This document shows positions 16,331 to 24,616 of a stretch of 64,000 nucleotides of DNA, one piece after another. Origin of the DNA: Microbacterium saccharophilum (GTDB lineage Bacteria > Actinomycetota > Actinomycetes > Actinomycetales > Microbacteriaceae); the NCBI RefSeq assembly GCF_007992455.1, contig NZ_BKAH01000006.1, forward strand, positions 109,638 to 173,637. The letters are read 5' to 3'. Position 1 is the first letter of the stretch; the number at the start of each line of letters is the position of its first letter. The position numbers and the translations under genes are program-made. The notes below the pieces were generated by a model, which worked only from the letters and a program-made list of their open reading frames with translations, ran no database searches and had not been told where the DNA came from.

Positions 16331-16635
16331 TGACGACCCCGGGCTCCTCGGACCGCGACACCTGGCCGCTGTGGGAGGTGTTCGTCCGCGCGAACCGGGG
16401 GCTCTCGCACGTGCACGCCGGATCGCTGCACGCGCCCGATGCCGACCTGGCCCTCCGCAACGCGCGCGATCTGTACACGCGGCGCGGCGAAGGGACGTCG
16501 GTGTGGGTCGTGCCTGCGGAGGCCATCACGACGAGCGACCCCGACGCCAAGGGGGCGTTCTTCGAGTCCCCGGCGGGGAAGAACTTCCGCCACGCGCGGT
16601 ACTACACCGCCTCCGAGGGGGTGCCGCACCTGTGA
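16330..16635 (+). CDS. paaB: Phenylacetyl-CoA epoxidase subunit PaaB
   Basis: A 101-residue non-catalytic subunit of the phenylacetyl-CoA epoxidase, which bridges PaaAC units. The start WPLWEVFVRANRGLSHVHAG and the block RNARDLYTRRGEGTSVWVV are typical of the family. Its ATG overlaps the paaA stop (TGATG), and its stop overlaps the GTG of paaC. Confidence 0.95.
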   Translation: MTTPGSSDRDTWPLWEVFVRANRGLSHVHAGSLHAPDADLALRNARDLYTRRGEGTSVWVVPAEAITTSDPDAKGAFFESPAGKNFRHARYYTASEGVPHL

Positions 16636-17459
16636 ACACCGGATCCGACACGCACGGCGACGTCACCGTCGACGAGGTGCAGCTCTCCGCCGAGCTCGCC
16701 GGAGCCGGCCGGCGCGCCGCGACGGCGGAGGCGGCCGAGTATGCGCTCTGGCTCGGCGACGACGCGCTCATCCTCGCCCAGCAGCTCGCCGGCTGGATCT
16801 CCCGAGCCCCCGAGCTCGAGGAGGACATGGCGCTCGGCAACATCGCCCTCGACCTTCTCGGCCACGCCCGCTCGCTGCTGCACTACGCGGGAACGTTCGA
16901 CGGCCGCACGGAGGATGACCTCGCCTACTTCCGTGACGAGCCGGAGTTCCGTTGCGCGTGGCTCGTCGAGCAACCCAACGGGGACTTCGCGCAGACGATC
17001 GCGCGCCAGCTCGTGGCATCCGCGTACCTGTTCGAGCTCTACGCGGCGCTCGCCGGATCGGCGGATGAGACCCTCGCCGCCGTCGCCGCGAAGGCCGTCA
17101 AGGAGGTCGAGTACCACCGCGACCACGCCGTGCAGTGGACGCTGCGCCTCGCGGGCGGGACCGACGAGTCGCGCCGCCGGATGATCCGGGCCACCGGCGA
17201 CGTGTGGCCGTACGTCGACGAGCTCTTCCGCGACACGCCTCTCATCGATGCGCTCGAGGGTGTCGCGGTGCGGCCGTCGAGCCTGCGGGCCGGGTTCGAC
17301 GCGGTCCTCGCCGCGGTGTTCGCGGAGGCGGAGCTCGAGGTGCCGGCGGTGCCGCCGTCTGCCGCGGGGGGCCGGCACGGCCGTCACTTCCCGCAGCTCG
17401 CCTTCCTGCTCGCCGAGATGCAGGTCCTCGCGCGACGGCACCCGGGGGCGACATGGTGA
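16632..17459 (+). CDS. paaC: Phenylacetyl-CoA epoxidase structural subunit PaaC
   Basis: A 275-residue ferritin-like protein that pairs with PaaA and stabilises it. Landmarks include EYALWLGDDALILAQQLAGW, the LDLLGHARSLLHYAG segment and VKEVEYHRDHAVQWTLRLAG. As in other PaaC proteins, the fold is that of a di-iron protein, but catalysis is done by PaaA. Starts with GTG overlapping the paaB stop (GTGA). Confidence 0.95.
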   Translation: MNTGSDTHGDVTVDEVQLSAELAGAGRRAATAEAAEYALWLGDDALILAQQLAGWISRAPELEEDMALGNIALDLLGHARSLLHYAGTFDGRTEDDLAYFRDEPEFRCAWLVEQPNGDFAQTIARQLVASAYLFELYAALAGSADETLAAVAAKAVKEVEYHRDHAVQWTLRLAGGTDESRRRMIRATGDVWPYVDELFRDTPLIDALEGVAVRPSSLRAGFDAVLAAVFAEAELEVPAVPPSAAGGRHGRHFPQLAFLLAEMQVLARRHPGATW

Positions 17460-17923
17460 CGGCCTGGGAGGCGGCCGCCGCCGTCTGCGACCCGGAGGTC
17501 CCCGTGCTCACGATCGAGGACCTCGGAGTGCTGCGCGGCGTGGAGGTCGACGGCCGGCACGTCACCGTCACGATCACGCCGACGTACTCCGGTTGCCCCG
17601 CCGTGTCCGCCATCCGCGACGACGTCGTGCTGGCCCTCACCCGCGCCGGGTACGCCGACGTGGATGTCCGGCTCACGCTCTCCCCGGCCTGGACGACGGA
17701 CTGGATGAGCGAGGACGGCAAGCGCAAGCTCCTCGCGTACGGGATCGCGCCGCCGACCGAGCGCCGGGCCGTCGGCCCGATCCCGGTGCAGCTGGCCGTC
17801 CGCTGCCCGCAGTGCGGCTCGCTGGACACCCGCGAGGTGTCGCGCTTCGGCTCGACCTCCTGCAAGGCGCTCTACGCATGCCGGTCCTGCCTCGAGCCCT
17901 TCGACCACTTCAAGGTGCACTGA
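17453..17923 (+). CDS. paaD: Phenylacetate pathway iron-sulfur maturation protein PaaD
   Basis: A 156-residue DUF59/MIP18-type protein needed for an active epoxidase, thought to help in iron-sulfur assembly for PaaE. The DUF59 domain (VCDPEVPVLTIEDLGVL, then ITPTYSGCPA) is followed by a zinc-ribbon tail with CPQCGS and CRSC near residues 125-150. The ATG at 17453 overlaps paaC by seven bases; a GTG three bases on would give the GTGA overlap seen elsewhere, so either start is possible. Confidence 0.93.
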   Translation: MVTAWEAAAAVCDPEVPVLTIEDLGVLRGVEVDGRHVTVTITPTYSGCPAVSAIRDDVVLALTRAGYADVDVRLTLSPAWTTDWMSEDGKRKLLAYGIAPPTERRAVGPIPVQLAVRCPQCGSLDTREVSRFGSTSCKALYACRSCLEPFDHFKVH

Positions 17924-19092
17924 TGACGGTTCCTCCGTCGACGGGCACCGCGGATGCCGTCGCCGACGCGTTCCTGCGGAGCGCCGTCGGGGGTCCGTCC
18001 GTCGCCGGCCGCGGCCGCGCGCGGTTCCATCCGCTGACCGTCGTCGAGGTGCGCCCGCTCACGGCGGATGCCATCGAGGTGACCTTCGCGGTGCCGGATC
18101 AGCTGCAAGGCGACTACGGCTACCTGCCCGGCCAGTACGTCGCGCTGCGGACGACGCTCGACGGTCAGGAGACGCGCCGCTCCTACTCCCTCTGCCGCCC
18201 GCCGACCCCCGGCTCGCTGAGCATCGCCATCAAACGCGATCGCGGCGGCCGGTTCTCGACGTGGGCGCAGACCGAGCTGCACCCCGGCGACACCCTCGAG
18301 GTCATGAGCCCGCAGGGCACCTTCACCTCCGCGCTCGCCGACCTCGACGGCGCGCACATCGCCGGGATCGCCGCCGGGTCGGGGATCACGCCGGTGATGG
18401 CCCTGGCATCCGCCGTCCTGGCTCGCTCGGACACGTCGCGGGTGACGCTCGTGTACACGAACCGCTCGAGCGCCGACGTCATGTTCCTCGAAGACCTCGC
18501 CGATCTGAAGGACCGCTACCCGACGCGCCTCGCGCTGCACCACGTCCTCTCCCGCGAGCAGCGCTCCGCGCCGCTGCTGTCCGGCCGGATCGACGCGGGG
18601 AAGCTCCGCACCATCCTCGACGCGCTCGTGCTGCCGGAGACGATCGACGAGTGGTTCCTCTGCGGGCCGCTCGAGCTCGTGCAGCTCTGCCGCGACACCC
18701 TCGCCGACATCGGGGTCGATCGCTCGCACGTCCGGTACGAGCTGTTCACGAGCGGCGACGACCCGCGGCCACACCCTGTCGCGCCTCTCGCGGTGCGGCC
18801 GGATGCGCCGTCCGTCACCGTCGAGATCACGCTGGACGGTCACTCCGCGACGGTGCAGAGCCCCGTCGACGCGCACGAGTCGATCCTCACCGCCGCCCTG
18901 CGCGTGCGTCCGGACGCGCCGTTCGCCTGCGCCGGCGGCGTGTGCGGCACCTGCCGCGCTCGCCTGCTCACCGGCTCCGTGCACATGACCGAGAACTACG
19001 CGCTCGAACCGGACGAGCTCGAGCGCGGCTACATCCTCACCTGCCAATCGCATCCGACCAGCGACCGCGTCGCGGTCGACTACGACGTCTAG
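17923..19092 (+). CDS. paaE: Phenylacetyl-CoA epoxidase reductase PaaE
   Basis: A 389-residue electron-transfer subunit. The FAD domain has RRSYSLCRPP (about residues 85-94), the NADPH domain GIAAGSGITPVMALA (about 146-160), and the C-terminal plant-type ferredoxin CAGGVCGTCRARL (about 327-339) with a later cysteine in YILTCQSHP. It moves electrons from NADPH to the PaaA iron centre. Its ATG overlaps the paaD stop (TGATG). Confidence 0.95.
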   Translation: MTVPPSTGTADAVADAFLRSAVGGPSVAGRGRARFHPLTVVEVRPLTADAIEVTFAVPDQLQGDYGYLPGQYVALRTTLDGQETRRSYSLCRPPTPGSLSIAIKRDRGGRFSTWAQTELHPGDTLEVMSPQGTFTSALADLDGAHIAGIAAGSGITPVMALASAVLARSDTSRVTLVYTNRSSADVMFLEDLADLKDRYPTRLALHHVLSREQRSAPLLSGRIDAGKLRTILDALVLPETIDEWFLCGPLELVQLCRDTLADIGVDRSHVRYELFTSGDDPRPHPVAPLAVRPDAPSVTVEITLDGHSATVQSPVDAHESILTAALRVRPDAPFACAGGVCGTCRARLLTGSVHMTENYALEPDELERGYILTCQSHPTSDRVAVDYDV

Positions 19093-19100
19093 GAGCCCGC

Positions 19101-19871
19101 ATGATCGACCTCCGCATCGACGACGCCGTCGCGCACATCGTGCTCGACAACCCCGACCGGCTCAACGCGCTCGACGCGCAGGCGCTCCGCGACCTCGGCG
19201 ACGCATACGCCGAAGCCGAACTCGCCGGGGTCCGCGCGCTCGTCCTGCGGGGGGAGGGGCGCGCATTCTGCGCGGGCCGCGACATCTCCGGGGTCGATCC
19301 GCGTGAGGACGACGTCTCCGGGTACCTCGACGGGCTCGTCGCCCCGCTCCTCCAGCGCATGGCGGGGTTTCCCGCCCCGACCTTCGCGGCCGCGCACGGC
19401 GCCTGCCTGGGCGTCGGTCTCGGCCTCCTCATCGCGACCGACGTCGTCTACGTCGCCGAGAACGCGAAGATCGGCTCGCCCTTCGCGGCTCTCGGCGCGA
19501 CGCTCGATTCCGGCGGGCACGCCCTGTTCTTCGAGCGGCTCGGAGCCCACAAGACGCTCGACCTCATCTACACGGGACGGTTGATGACCGGCGCCGAGGC
19601 CGTGGCATCCGGCCTCTTCTCCCAGGTGTTCCCCGCCGACGCCGTCCTCGAGCAGACGATGGATGCCGCGGCCCGCGCGGCAGCCGGCGCGACGGCGGCG
19701 TTCCGGGCCAGCAAGCAGCTCGTCGCGCAGCTGCGCGACGAGCGGCTGGGCCTCTGGCGATCGATGAGCGCGGAGAACGCGGCGCAGGTCGCGCTGTGCG
19801 ACACCGACGACTACCGCGAGGGATTCGCGGCGTTCCAGGCCAAGCGGACGCCGGAGTTCCACGGGCGCTGA
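19101..19871 (+). CDS. paaG: Enoyl-CoA hydratase/isomerase, PaaG-like
   Basis: A 256-residue crotonase-fold enzyme closing the operon, eight bases after paaE. PaaG isomerises ring-1,2-epoxyphenylacetyl-CoA to oxepin-CoA and later shifts a double bond. The oxyanion-hole blocks GRAFCAGRDISG and HGACLGVGLGLLIATD are seen, and in place of the hydratase glutamate the helix reads LGATLDSGGHALF, with an aspartate available as in PaaG isomerases. This, and the presence of a separate PaaF at the other end of the operon, favour PaaG. No PaaJ thiolase or PaaK ligase is in the operon. Confidence 0.78.
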   Translation: MIDLRIDDAVAHIVLDNPDRLNALDAQALRDLGDAYAEAELAGVRALVLRGEGRAFCAGRDISGVDPREDDVSGYLDGLVAPLLQRMAGFPAPTFAAAHGACLGVGLGLLIATDVVYVAENAKIGSPFAALGATLDSGGHALFFERLGAHKTLDLIYTGRLMTGAEAVASGLFSQVFPADAVLEQTMDAAARAAAGATAAFRASKQLVAQLRDERLGLWRSMSAENAAQVALCDTDDYREGFAAFQAKRTPEFHGR

Positions 19872-19889
19872 CCGGCTCTTCACGTATCC

Positions 19890-19903
19890 GGGACGAAGGT
19901 CCC
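19890..19903. promoter_or_regulatory. DosR/DevR-like box upstream of doxX-type gene
   Basis: GGGACGAAGGTCCC is a 14-bp palindrome matching the core of the DosR (DevR) box, GGGAC-N4-GTCCC. It lies 98-111 bases before the DoxX start. The orphan response regulator at 20690-21310, of DosR type, is the likely binder. Confidence 0.6.
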
Positions 19904-19935
19904 TATTGCACCGCGCGCGGAAGGAGGATCGTAAG

Positions 19936-19950
19936 TGTGGTCAGACCACA
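19936..19950. promoter_or_regulatory. Perfect 15-bp palindrome, GntR/FadR-like operator
   Basis: TGTGGTC-A-GACCACA is a perfect palindrome 50 bases before the DoxX start. It contains TGGT-N3-ACCA, the core of FadR-type GntR operators. No GntR gene is in the window, so the regulator would act in trans. Confidence 0.5.
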
Positions 19951-20000
19951 TACGAATCGCCCGAAGCCACAAGCCCACGGGCGGAGAAGGAGTCACAGAA

Positions 20001-20597
20001 ATGACCACTCACGCGGTTCCCACCGTCCTCCCGATGACGGCGGCCCGCACCGCCACCGCCGTCGCCGCGAAGCCCCTCGCCCTGCAGGCGGAGATCGTCA
20101 CCTCCGTGACGGCTCGCCGCTGGCTCGCCGTCACCCGGTTCGCCACGGGCTTCATCTTCCTCTGGGCCTTCCTCGACAAGACCTTCGGCCTCGGGTTCTC
20201 GACCCCCATCGAGCGCGCGTGGATCAACGGCGGCACCCCCGCCCAGGGCTTCCTCAACAGCCCCGCCGTCGTCGGACCGCTGCAGCCCTTCTTCCAGAGC
20301 ATCGCGAGCCCCCTCGTGGACGTGCTCTTCATGGCCGGCATGCTCGGCGTCGGCGCGGCGATCATGCTCGGCATCGGCACGCGGGTCGCGGCCGTGGCGG
20401 GCACCGCGATCATGGTCATGATGTACCTCGCCGAGTGGCCGTTCATGGTGGGCTCCACCAACCCGCTCGTGGACTACCACATCATCTACGCACTCGCGCT
20501 GATCGTCGTCGCGGCAACGATGGCCGGCGACACGTGGGGCCTGGGTGCCATGTGGAAGAAGCTGCCTCTCGTGCAGCGCTTCCGCTGGCTCGTCTGA
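20001..20597 (+). CDS. DoxX family membrane protein
   Basis: A 198-residue membrane protein with four predicted helices (about residues 48-66, 100-118, 124-146 and 160-178), of the DoxX/DoxD kind. Some relatives are subunits of thiosulfate:quinone oxidoreductase or take part in redox and stress responses. The segments FATGFIFLWAFLDKTFGLGF and PLVDYHIIYALALIVVAA are typical. GAGAAGGAGT precedes the ATG. The upstream region holds a DosR-like box and a second palindrome, and a strong hairpin follows the gene, so it is a single-gene unit with its own regulation, plausibly induced in low oxygen or redox stress. Confidence 0.82.
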   Translation: MTTHAVPTVLPMTAARTATAVAAKPLALQAEIVTSVTARRWLAVTRFATGFIFLWAFLDKTFGLGFSTPIERAWINGGTPAQGFLNSPAVVGPLQPFFQSIASPLVDVLFMAGMLGVGAAIMLGIGTRVAAVAGTAIMVMMYLAEWPFMVGSTNPLVDYHIIYALALIVVAATMAGDTWGLGAMWKKLPLVQRFRWLV

Positions 20598-20613
20598 TAC
20601 CCGGGCCGCACCC

Positions 20614-20645
20614 GCGGCGCGGATCCCTCCGGGGGTCCGCGCCGC
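20614..20645 (+). terminator. GC-rich hairpin terminator after doxX-type gene
   Basis: GCGGCGCGGA and TCCGCGCCGC form a perfect 10-bp stem around a 12-base loop, followed by TTCTTCG. It begins 17 bases after the stop. A threefold GTCGTCGGG-type repeat follows at about 20660-20690. Confidence 0.7.
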
Positions 20646-20689
20646 TTCTTCGTGCGTCGCGGTCGTCGGGGTCGTCGGGGTCGTCGCGG

Positions 20690-21310
20690 TCAGCTGAGCG
20701 TGCGCCGGACGGCGTACAGCGCGGCCTGCGTGCGGCTCTGCACGTCGATCTTCCGCAGCAGCGACGTGATGTAGTTCTTCACCGTCTTCTCCGCGATGCC
20801 CAGGCGCAGCCCGATCTGCCGGTTGCCGAGGCCGGCGCCGATGAGCTCGAGGATCTCCGTCTCCCGCCCGGTCAGAGCCACCGCATCCCGTCGCGTCGTC
20901 GTCTTGGCTGCGGCGGCCCGTGGCCGGAGGGTGGCCGCCAGCGTGCGACCGGCCGCCACGGCGCGGAGCGCCTCGAGGAGGTCGGCGGCGCGGATGCTCT
21001 TGAGGAGGAACGCCGCAGCGCCCGCCTCCACGGCCGCGGCACGCGCGGTGTCGTCGCCGACGGAGCTGATCACGACGCACCGCGTCGCGGGGGAGAACGA
21101 GCGGATGCTGCGGCACACCTGCGCGCCGTCGCCGTCGGGCAGGCGCATGTCGAGCACGGCGAGGTCGGGCGAGGTCGCCTGGGTGCGGGCGAGGGCCTGG
21201 TGCGCGCTCGCCGCCTCGGCGACGACGCGGAAGTCCGGTGCAGAGTCGATCGTGTCGGCGATGCCCCGCCGCATGAGGTCGTGGTCGTCGAGCACGAGCA
21301 CCGAGGTCAT
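20690..21310 (-). CDS. Orphan DosR/NarL-type response regulator
   Basis: A 206-residue two-domain regulator. The receiver domain has VLDDHDLMRRG at the start, the phospho-acceptor aspartate in LAVLDMRLPDGDG (residue 54) and the lysine in FLLKSI. The C-terminal LuxR-type helix-turn-helix reads LTGRETEILELIGAGLGNRQ then AEKTVKNYITSLLRKI, with RTQAALYA after it. This tail matches the DosR/DevR branch closely. No histidine kinase gene is adjacent. The neighbouring DoxX gene carries a DosR-like box, so a hypoxia or redox response is likely; the kinase must lie elsewhere. Confidence 0.87.
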   Translation of the reverse strand: MTSVLVLDDHDLMRRGIADTIDSAPDFRVVAEAASAHQALARTQATSPDLAVLDMRLPDGDGAQVCRSIRSFSPATRCVVISSVGDDTARAAAVEAGAAAFLLKSIRAADLLEALRAVAAGRTLAATLRPRAAAAKTTTRRDAVALTGRETEILELIGAGLGNRQIGLRLGIAEKTVKNYITSLLRKIDVQSRTQAALYAVRRTLS

Positions 21311-21335
21311 CGCCTCAGGCTAGCGGCGAGCACGC

Positions 21336-21473
21336 CTTCGCCCGCGCCGAAGTGCGGGTCTTCGGGGTGCCGACCCGCCATTCGGCGCGAGTCAACCGCA
21401 TCCCGCTTCCTCGCCCGCGCCGAAGTGCGGGTCTTCGTGGCCCTGACCCGCCATTCGGCGCGAGTCAACCGCA
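21336..21473. repeat. Two tandem 65-bp palindromic repeats
   Basis: Units at 21336-21400 and 21409-21473 are almost identical (five differences, mostly in the loop). Each contains CGCGCCGAAGTGCGGGTC and its near-complement GACCCGCCATTCGGCGCG, so each can fold into an 18-bp stem, and each ends AGTCAACCGCA. They lie between the response regulator and the flavin reductase. They are unlike the repeats at 47 and 54 kb in sequence but similar in layout. Confidence 0.9.
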
Positions 21474-21496
21474 CACCAGCAGGATCAGGCGCCGGG

Positions 21497-22069
21497 TCAG
21501 GCGATGCGGGAGTGGTCGCCGAGGCGGTGCCAGGTGCGGTTGTGGTAGACGAGCGCGTCGCCGTGGTCGCCGCCGTCGACGTCGCGCTCGAGGCGGGACT
21601 GCAGGGCGTGGGCGGCGATGACGGTGGAGCCGCCGGCATCCATCCGGCCGATGACGGCGCAGCGCACCCAGGCGCGCACGTCGTGGTAGACCGGCTCACC
21701 GGTCACGAGCCGCGACCAGCGGTGCGTCTCGGCGAAGCGGTCGACGCCGCTCGTCGCGCCCAGCTTCGCGACGTCGATGTCGTGCGCGTCCAGGAGGTGC
21801 ACGACGACGGTCTCCGCGCGGGACAGGACATCGGATGCCGAGGACTGGGCCGAGATGGAGAAGATGAGCAGCGGCGGCTCGGCGCTCACCGACGCGACCG
21901 AGGTCGCGGTGAGTGCGACGGGGCCGTCGCCGGCGTCCGCCGTGATGACCGCGACGCCGCCCGGGTGCCCGCGGAAGAGCGCCTTGAACTCATCCGCCGA
22001 CAGGGACGTGCCGAGCGTGTGGGCAGCGTGTGCGGCGGCGACCTCGACGGTGGCGGTGCGAGTGGTCAT
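21497..22069 (-). CDS. Flavin reductase family protein
   Basis: A 190-residue FMN-binding split-barrel protein, the type that supplies reduced flavin to two-component monooxygenases. Family landmarks: FKALFRGHPGGVAVITADA (about residues 28-46), LTATSVASVSAEPPLLIFSI (about 52-71) and RFAETHRWSRL. It lies 1.2 kb upstream of the first flavin monooxygenase of the sulfur locus, on the other strand, so it may serve it, although that locus has its own FMN reductase. Start ATG at 22069. Confidence 0.87.
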   Translation of the reverse strand: MTTRTATVEVAAAHAAHTLGTSLSADEFKALFRGHPGGVAVITADAGDGPVALTATSVASVSAEPPLLIFSISAQSSASDVLSRAETVVVHLLDAHDIDVAKLGATSGVDRFAETHRWSRLVTGEPVYHDVRAWVRCAVIGRMDAGGSTVIAAHALQSRLERDVDGGDHGDALVYHNRTWHRLGDHSRIA

Positions 22070-22210
22070 GATTCGACGCTAAGCCGCGCGGGAGTGGGGG
22101 CGGGTCGCGTGTGTGCCCCCGTGACAGTGTGTGACGGCATGTGACGGCGCGGGTTTCGTCCTGTTGCGGCGGCATGGGTGCGGATGCCGCTTCCCGGCGA
22201 CGATGGGGGC

Positions 22211-23065
22211 ATGTCGCCCCTCGTCCGCGTCGATGAGCTCGTCGCCGAGCTCTCGGCGGGCGCGCCCGTGCGGCTCCTCGATGTGCGGTGGCGGCTCAAC
22301 CAGCCGGAGGGGCGGCCCGATTACCTCGCCGCCCACCTCCCCGGTGCCGTCTACGTCGATCTGGAGCGGGAGCTCGCCCGCCCCGGGCGTCCCGAGGAGG
22401 GGCGTCATCCGCTGCCGGAGCGGGCCGATCTCGAGGCGTCGGTGCGACGTTGGGGCGTGCGCGCCGGCGATCGTGTCGTGGCCTACGACGACAACGACGG
22501 GGTCGCCGCCGCGCGGGCGTGGTGGACGCTGCGGCGGCACGGCGTCGACGTGCGCGTGCTCGACGGCGGCTTCCGGGCGTGGATCGCCGCCGGGCTCCGC
22601 GTCGAGGCGAGCGACCGCGCCGTCCGGCCCGGCGACGTCGTGCTGACGGCGTCCGATGCGGGCACGGCGAGCATCGACGACGCCGCGCGCGCCCCGCGCA
22701 CCGGGGTGCTCGTCGACGCACGCGCCCCGCAGCACTACCGGGGGCAGGTGCCGGGCGTCGATCCGGTCGCCGGGCACATCCCGGGCGCCGTGAACATCCC
22801 GACGGTGAGTCACATCGCGGCCGATGGGCTGCTGCGTCCCGCCGCCGAGATCCGGGCGACGCTGGCCGGGCACGGGATCGCGCCCGGCATCGACGTCGTC
22901 GTCTACTGCAGTTCCGGCATCCCGTCGACGCATTCGGCGCTCGCGTTCGCGGTCGCCGGTATCGACGCGCGGGTCTTCGTCGGGTCATGGAGCCAGTGGG
23001 CGCGCAGCCCCGGCCGGCCCGTCGCGCGCGGCGCGGGCGACGAACACGTCGTCGCCGCGGTCTGA
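22211..23065 (+). CDS. sseA: Sulfurtransferase (tandem rhodanese), copy 1
   Basis: A 284-residue protein of two rhodanese domains, the layout of thiosulfate or 3-mercaptopyruvate sulfurtransferase. The N-terminal domain is inactive (VVAYDDNDGVAAARAWW, no cysteine); the C-terminal domain has the active-site loop YCSSGIPSTHSA, with cysteine at about residue 236. The end SWSQWARSPGRPVARG is typical. The start at 22211 is preferred over 22178 because the protein then begins like its paralogue at 45588. It precedes the sulfur scavenging locus, which supports sulfur mobilisation. Confidence 0.85.
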   Translation: MSPLVRVDELVAELSAGAPVRLLDVRWRLNQPEGRPDYLAAHLPGAVYVDLERELARPGRPEEGRHPLPERADLEASVRRWGVRAGDRVVAYDDNDGVAAARAWWTLRRHGVDVRVLDGGFRAWIAAGLRVEASDRAVRPGDVVLTASDAGTASIDDAARAPRTGVLVDARAPQHYRGQVPGVDPVAGHIPGAVNIPTVSHIAADGLLRPAAEIRATLAGHGIAPGIDVVVYCSSGIPSTHSALAFAVAGIDARVFVGSWSQWARSPGRPVARGAGDEHVVAAV

Positions 23066-23226
23066 ACCTGGCCTCTGACTGAGCACGCGGTCGTGGCGCG
23101 GGGCGACTGCCGACGTCACATGGCGCAACGTGCCTACACATGTCGCAATGGTCCGCGCGGTGGCAGGCCGCCATGCCGCAGGATCAAGACTCCGCACGAC
23201 AGCACCACATCGAAAGGAGATTCCGC

Positions 23227-24585
23227 ATGGCGCGTCACATCACGTTCGGCGTGATCCTCACCGGCACCGGCGGCCCGGGGGAACACAACCGCTGGCTCGA
23301 CCCGGAGATCCCCGGGGATGCGAGCGTCGACATCGACTGGTATATCGAGCAGGCTCGAACCGCCGAGCAGGCGGCACTGGATCTCGTCTTCATCGTGGAC
23401 AGCCAGTTCATCACCCCCGACTCGCCGCCCCACTACCTCAACAGGCTTGAACCGCTGACGCTCCTCTCTGCGCTCGCCGTCCGCACCGAGCGAATCGGAC
23501 TCGTCGGCACGGCCACGACCTCCTACAACTCGCCGTACAACCTCGCGCGTCGCTTCGCTTCCCTCGACCTCATCAGCCGAGGTCGGGCGGGGTGGAACGT
23601 CGTCACGAGCGGCGATGCGGGAACGGCCGGCAACTACGGGCTCGACGAGCACTACGACTACGCGACCCGCTACGGGCGCGCTGCCGAGCACATCGAGGTC
23701 TCCCAGGCGCTCTGGGATTCGTATGAGGACGACGCCTTCCCGCGCGACCGGGAGAGCGGCGTCTTCCTCGATCCGTCGAGGCTGCATGCGACCGACCACC
23801 ACGGGGAGCACTTCTCCGTCGTGGGGCCGCTCAACATCGAACGCTCACCGCAGGGGCAGCCGGTCATCTTCCAGGCGGGTGACTCCGATGAGGGCCGTGA
23901 CCTCGGCGCTCGGTACGCGGACGGCATCTTCACGCACGCGTCGACCATCGAGCGCAATCGCGCGTTCGCAGACGACATCAAGGGTCGCGCTGCGGCGGCC
24001 GGCCGCGAGCCCGAGAACGTCCTCATCCTCCCCGGCGTCAAGATCATCGTCGGAGACACCGACGAAGAAGCCCGCGAACTCGAACTGGCGCAGCACCGGC
24101 TCTCGAACACATTCGATCAGGCGCTGGGCGAGCTCGGCAGGCCGTTCGGCTGGCACGACTTCCGTCAGTACGACCTGGACGCCCCGTTCCCGGATGTCCT
24201 CGTCCATGCCGAGCGCAGCTTCAAGACACAGGCCACGCAGATCGTCGAGCTCGCGAAGGCCCAGAGCCTGACGCTACGTCAGGTTGTGGATCTCCACGCC
24301 GCCCCGCGGCGTTCGCCGTTCGTCGGCACCGCGCTCACGGTCGCCGACGCGCTCGAGGCGTGGTTCCGGGCCGGGGCGGCCGACGGATTCAACATCTACG
24401 TGTCCCAGCCGTCGCAGCTGCGCCGCTTCATCGATGAGGTTCTGCCGATCCTCCGGGAGCGAGGGCTCGCACGTTCCGGCTACGAGGGCACGACACTTCG
24501 TGACCACCTCGGTCTGCCCAAGCCCGCCAACCGGCACACGCTTGCCCGCGCCGCGGCCGAAGCCGACCTCGTAGCCGTCCCCTGA
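23227..24585 (+). CDS. Flavin-dependent monooxygenase of NtaA/SnaA/DszA family
   Basis: A 452-residue bacterial luciferase-like monooxygenase using reduced FMN and oxygen. The branch includes nitrilotriacetate, dibenzothiophene-sulfone (DszA) and related enzymes. Landmarks: ITFGVILTGTGGPGEHNRWL at the start, the SRGRAGWNVVTSGDAGTAGN block (about residues 119-138), and PVIFQAGDSDEGRDLGARYA. The ATG at 23227 follows AAAGGAGA. It heads a locus of organosulfur genes and is 31 bases from the ABC transporter binding protein, so it probably opens the compound that the transporter imports. Substrate unknown; a sulfone or sulfonate is likely. Confidence 0.87.
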   Translation: MARHITFGVILTGTGGPGEHNRWLDPEIPGDASVDIDWYIEQARTAEQAALDLVFIVDSQFITPDSPPHYLNRLEPLTLLSALAVRTERIGLVGTATTSYNSPYNLARRFASLDLISRGRAGWNVVTSGDAGTAGNYGLDEHYDYATRYGRAAEHIEVSQALWDSYEDDAFPRDRESGVFLDPSRLHATDHHGEHFSVVGPLNIERSPQGQPVIFQAGDSDEGRDLGARYADGIFTHASTIERNRAFADDIKGRAAAAGREPENVLILPGVKIIVGDTDEEARELELAQHRLSNTFDQALGELGRPFGWHDFRQYDLDAPFPDVLVHAERSFKTQATQIVELAKAQSLTLRQVVDLHAAPRRSPFVGTALTVADALEAWFRAGAADGFNIYVSQPSQLRRFIDEVLPILRERGLARSGYEGTTLRDHLGLPKPANRHTLARAAAEADLVAVP

Positions 24586-24616
24586 CCTGCATCACCCCGA
24601 CCACAGAAAGAACCCC

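Noticed and set aside
23117..23154. Second leader peptide before the sulfur locus
   Set aside because: A direct repeat (CACATGGCGCAACG / CACATGTCGCAATG) is present but the frame is long and not cysteine-rich.
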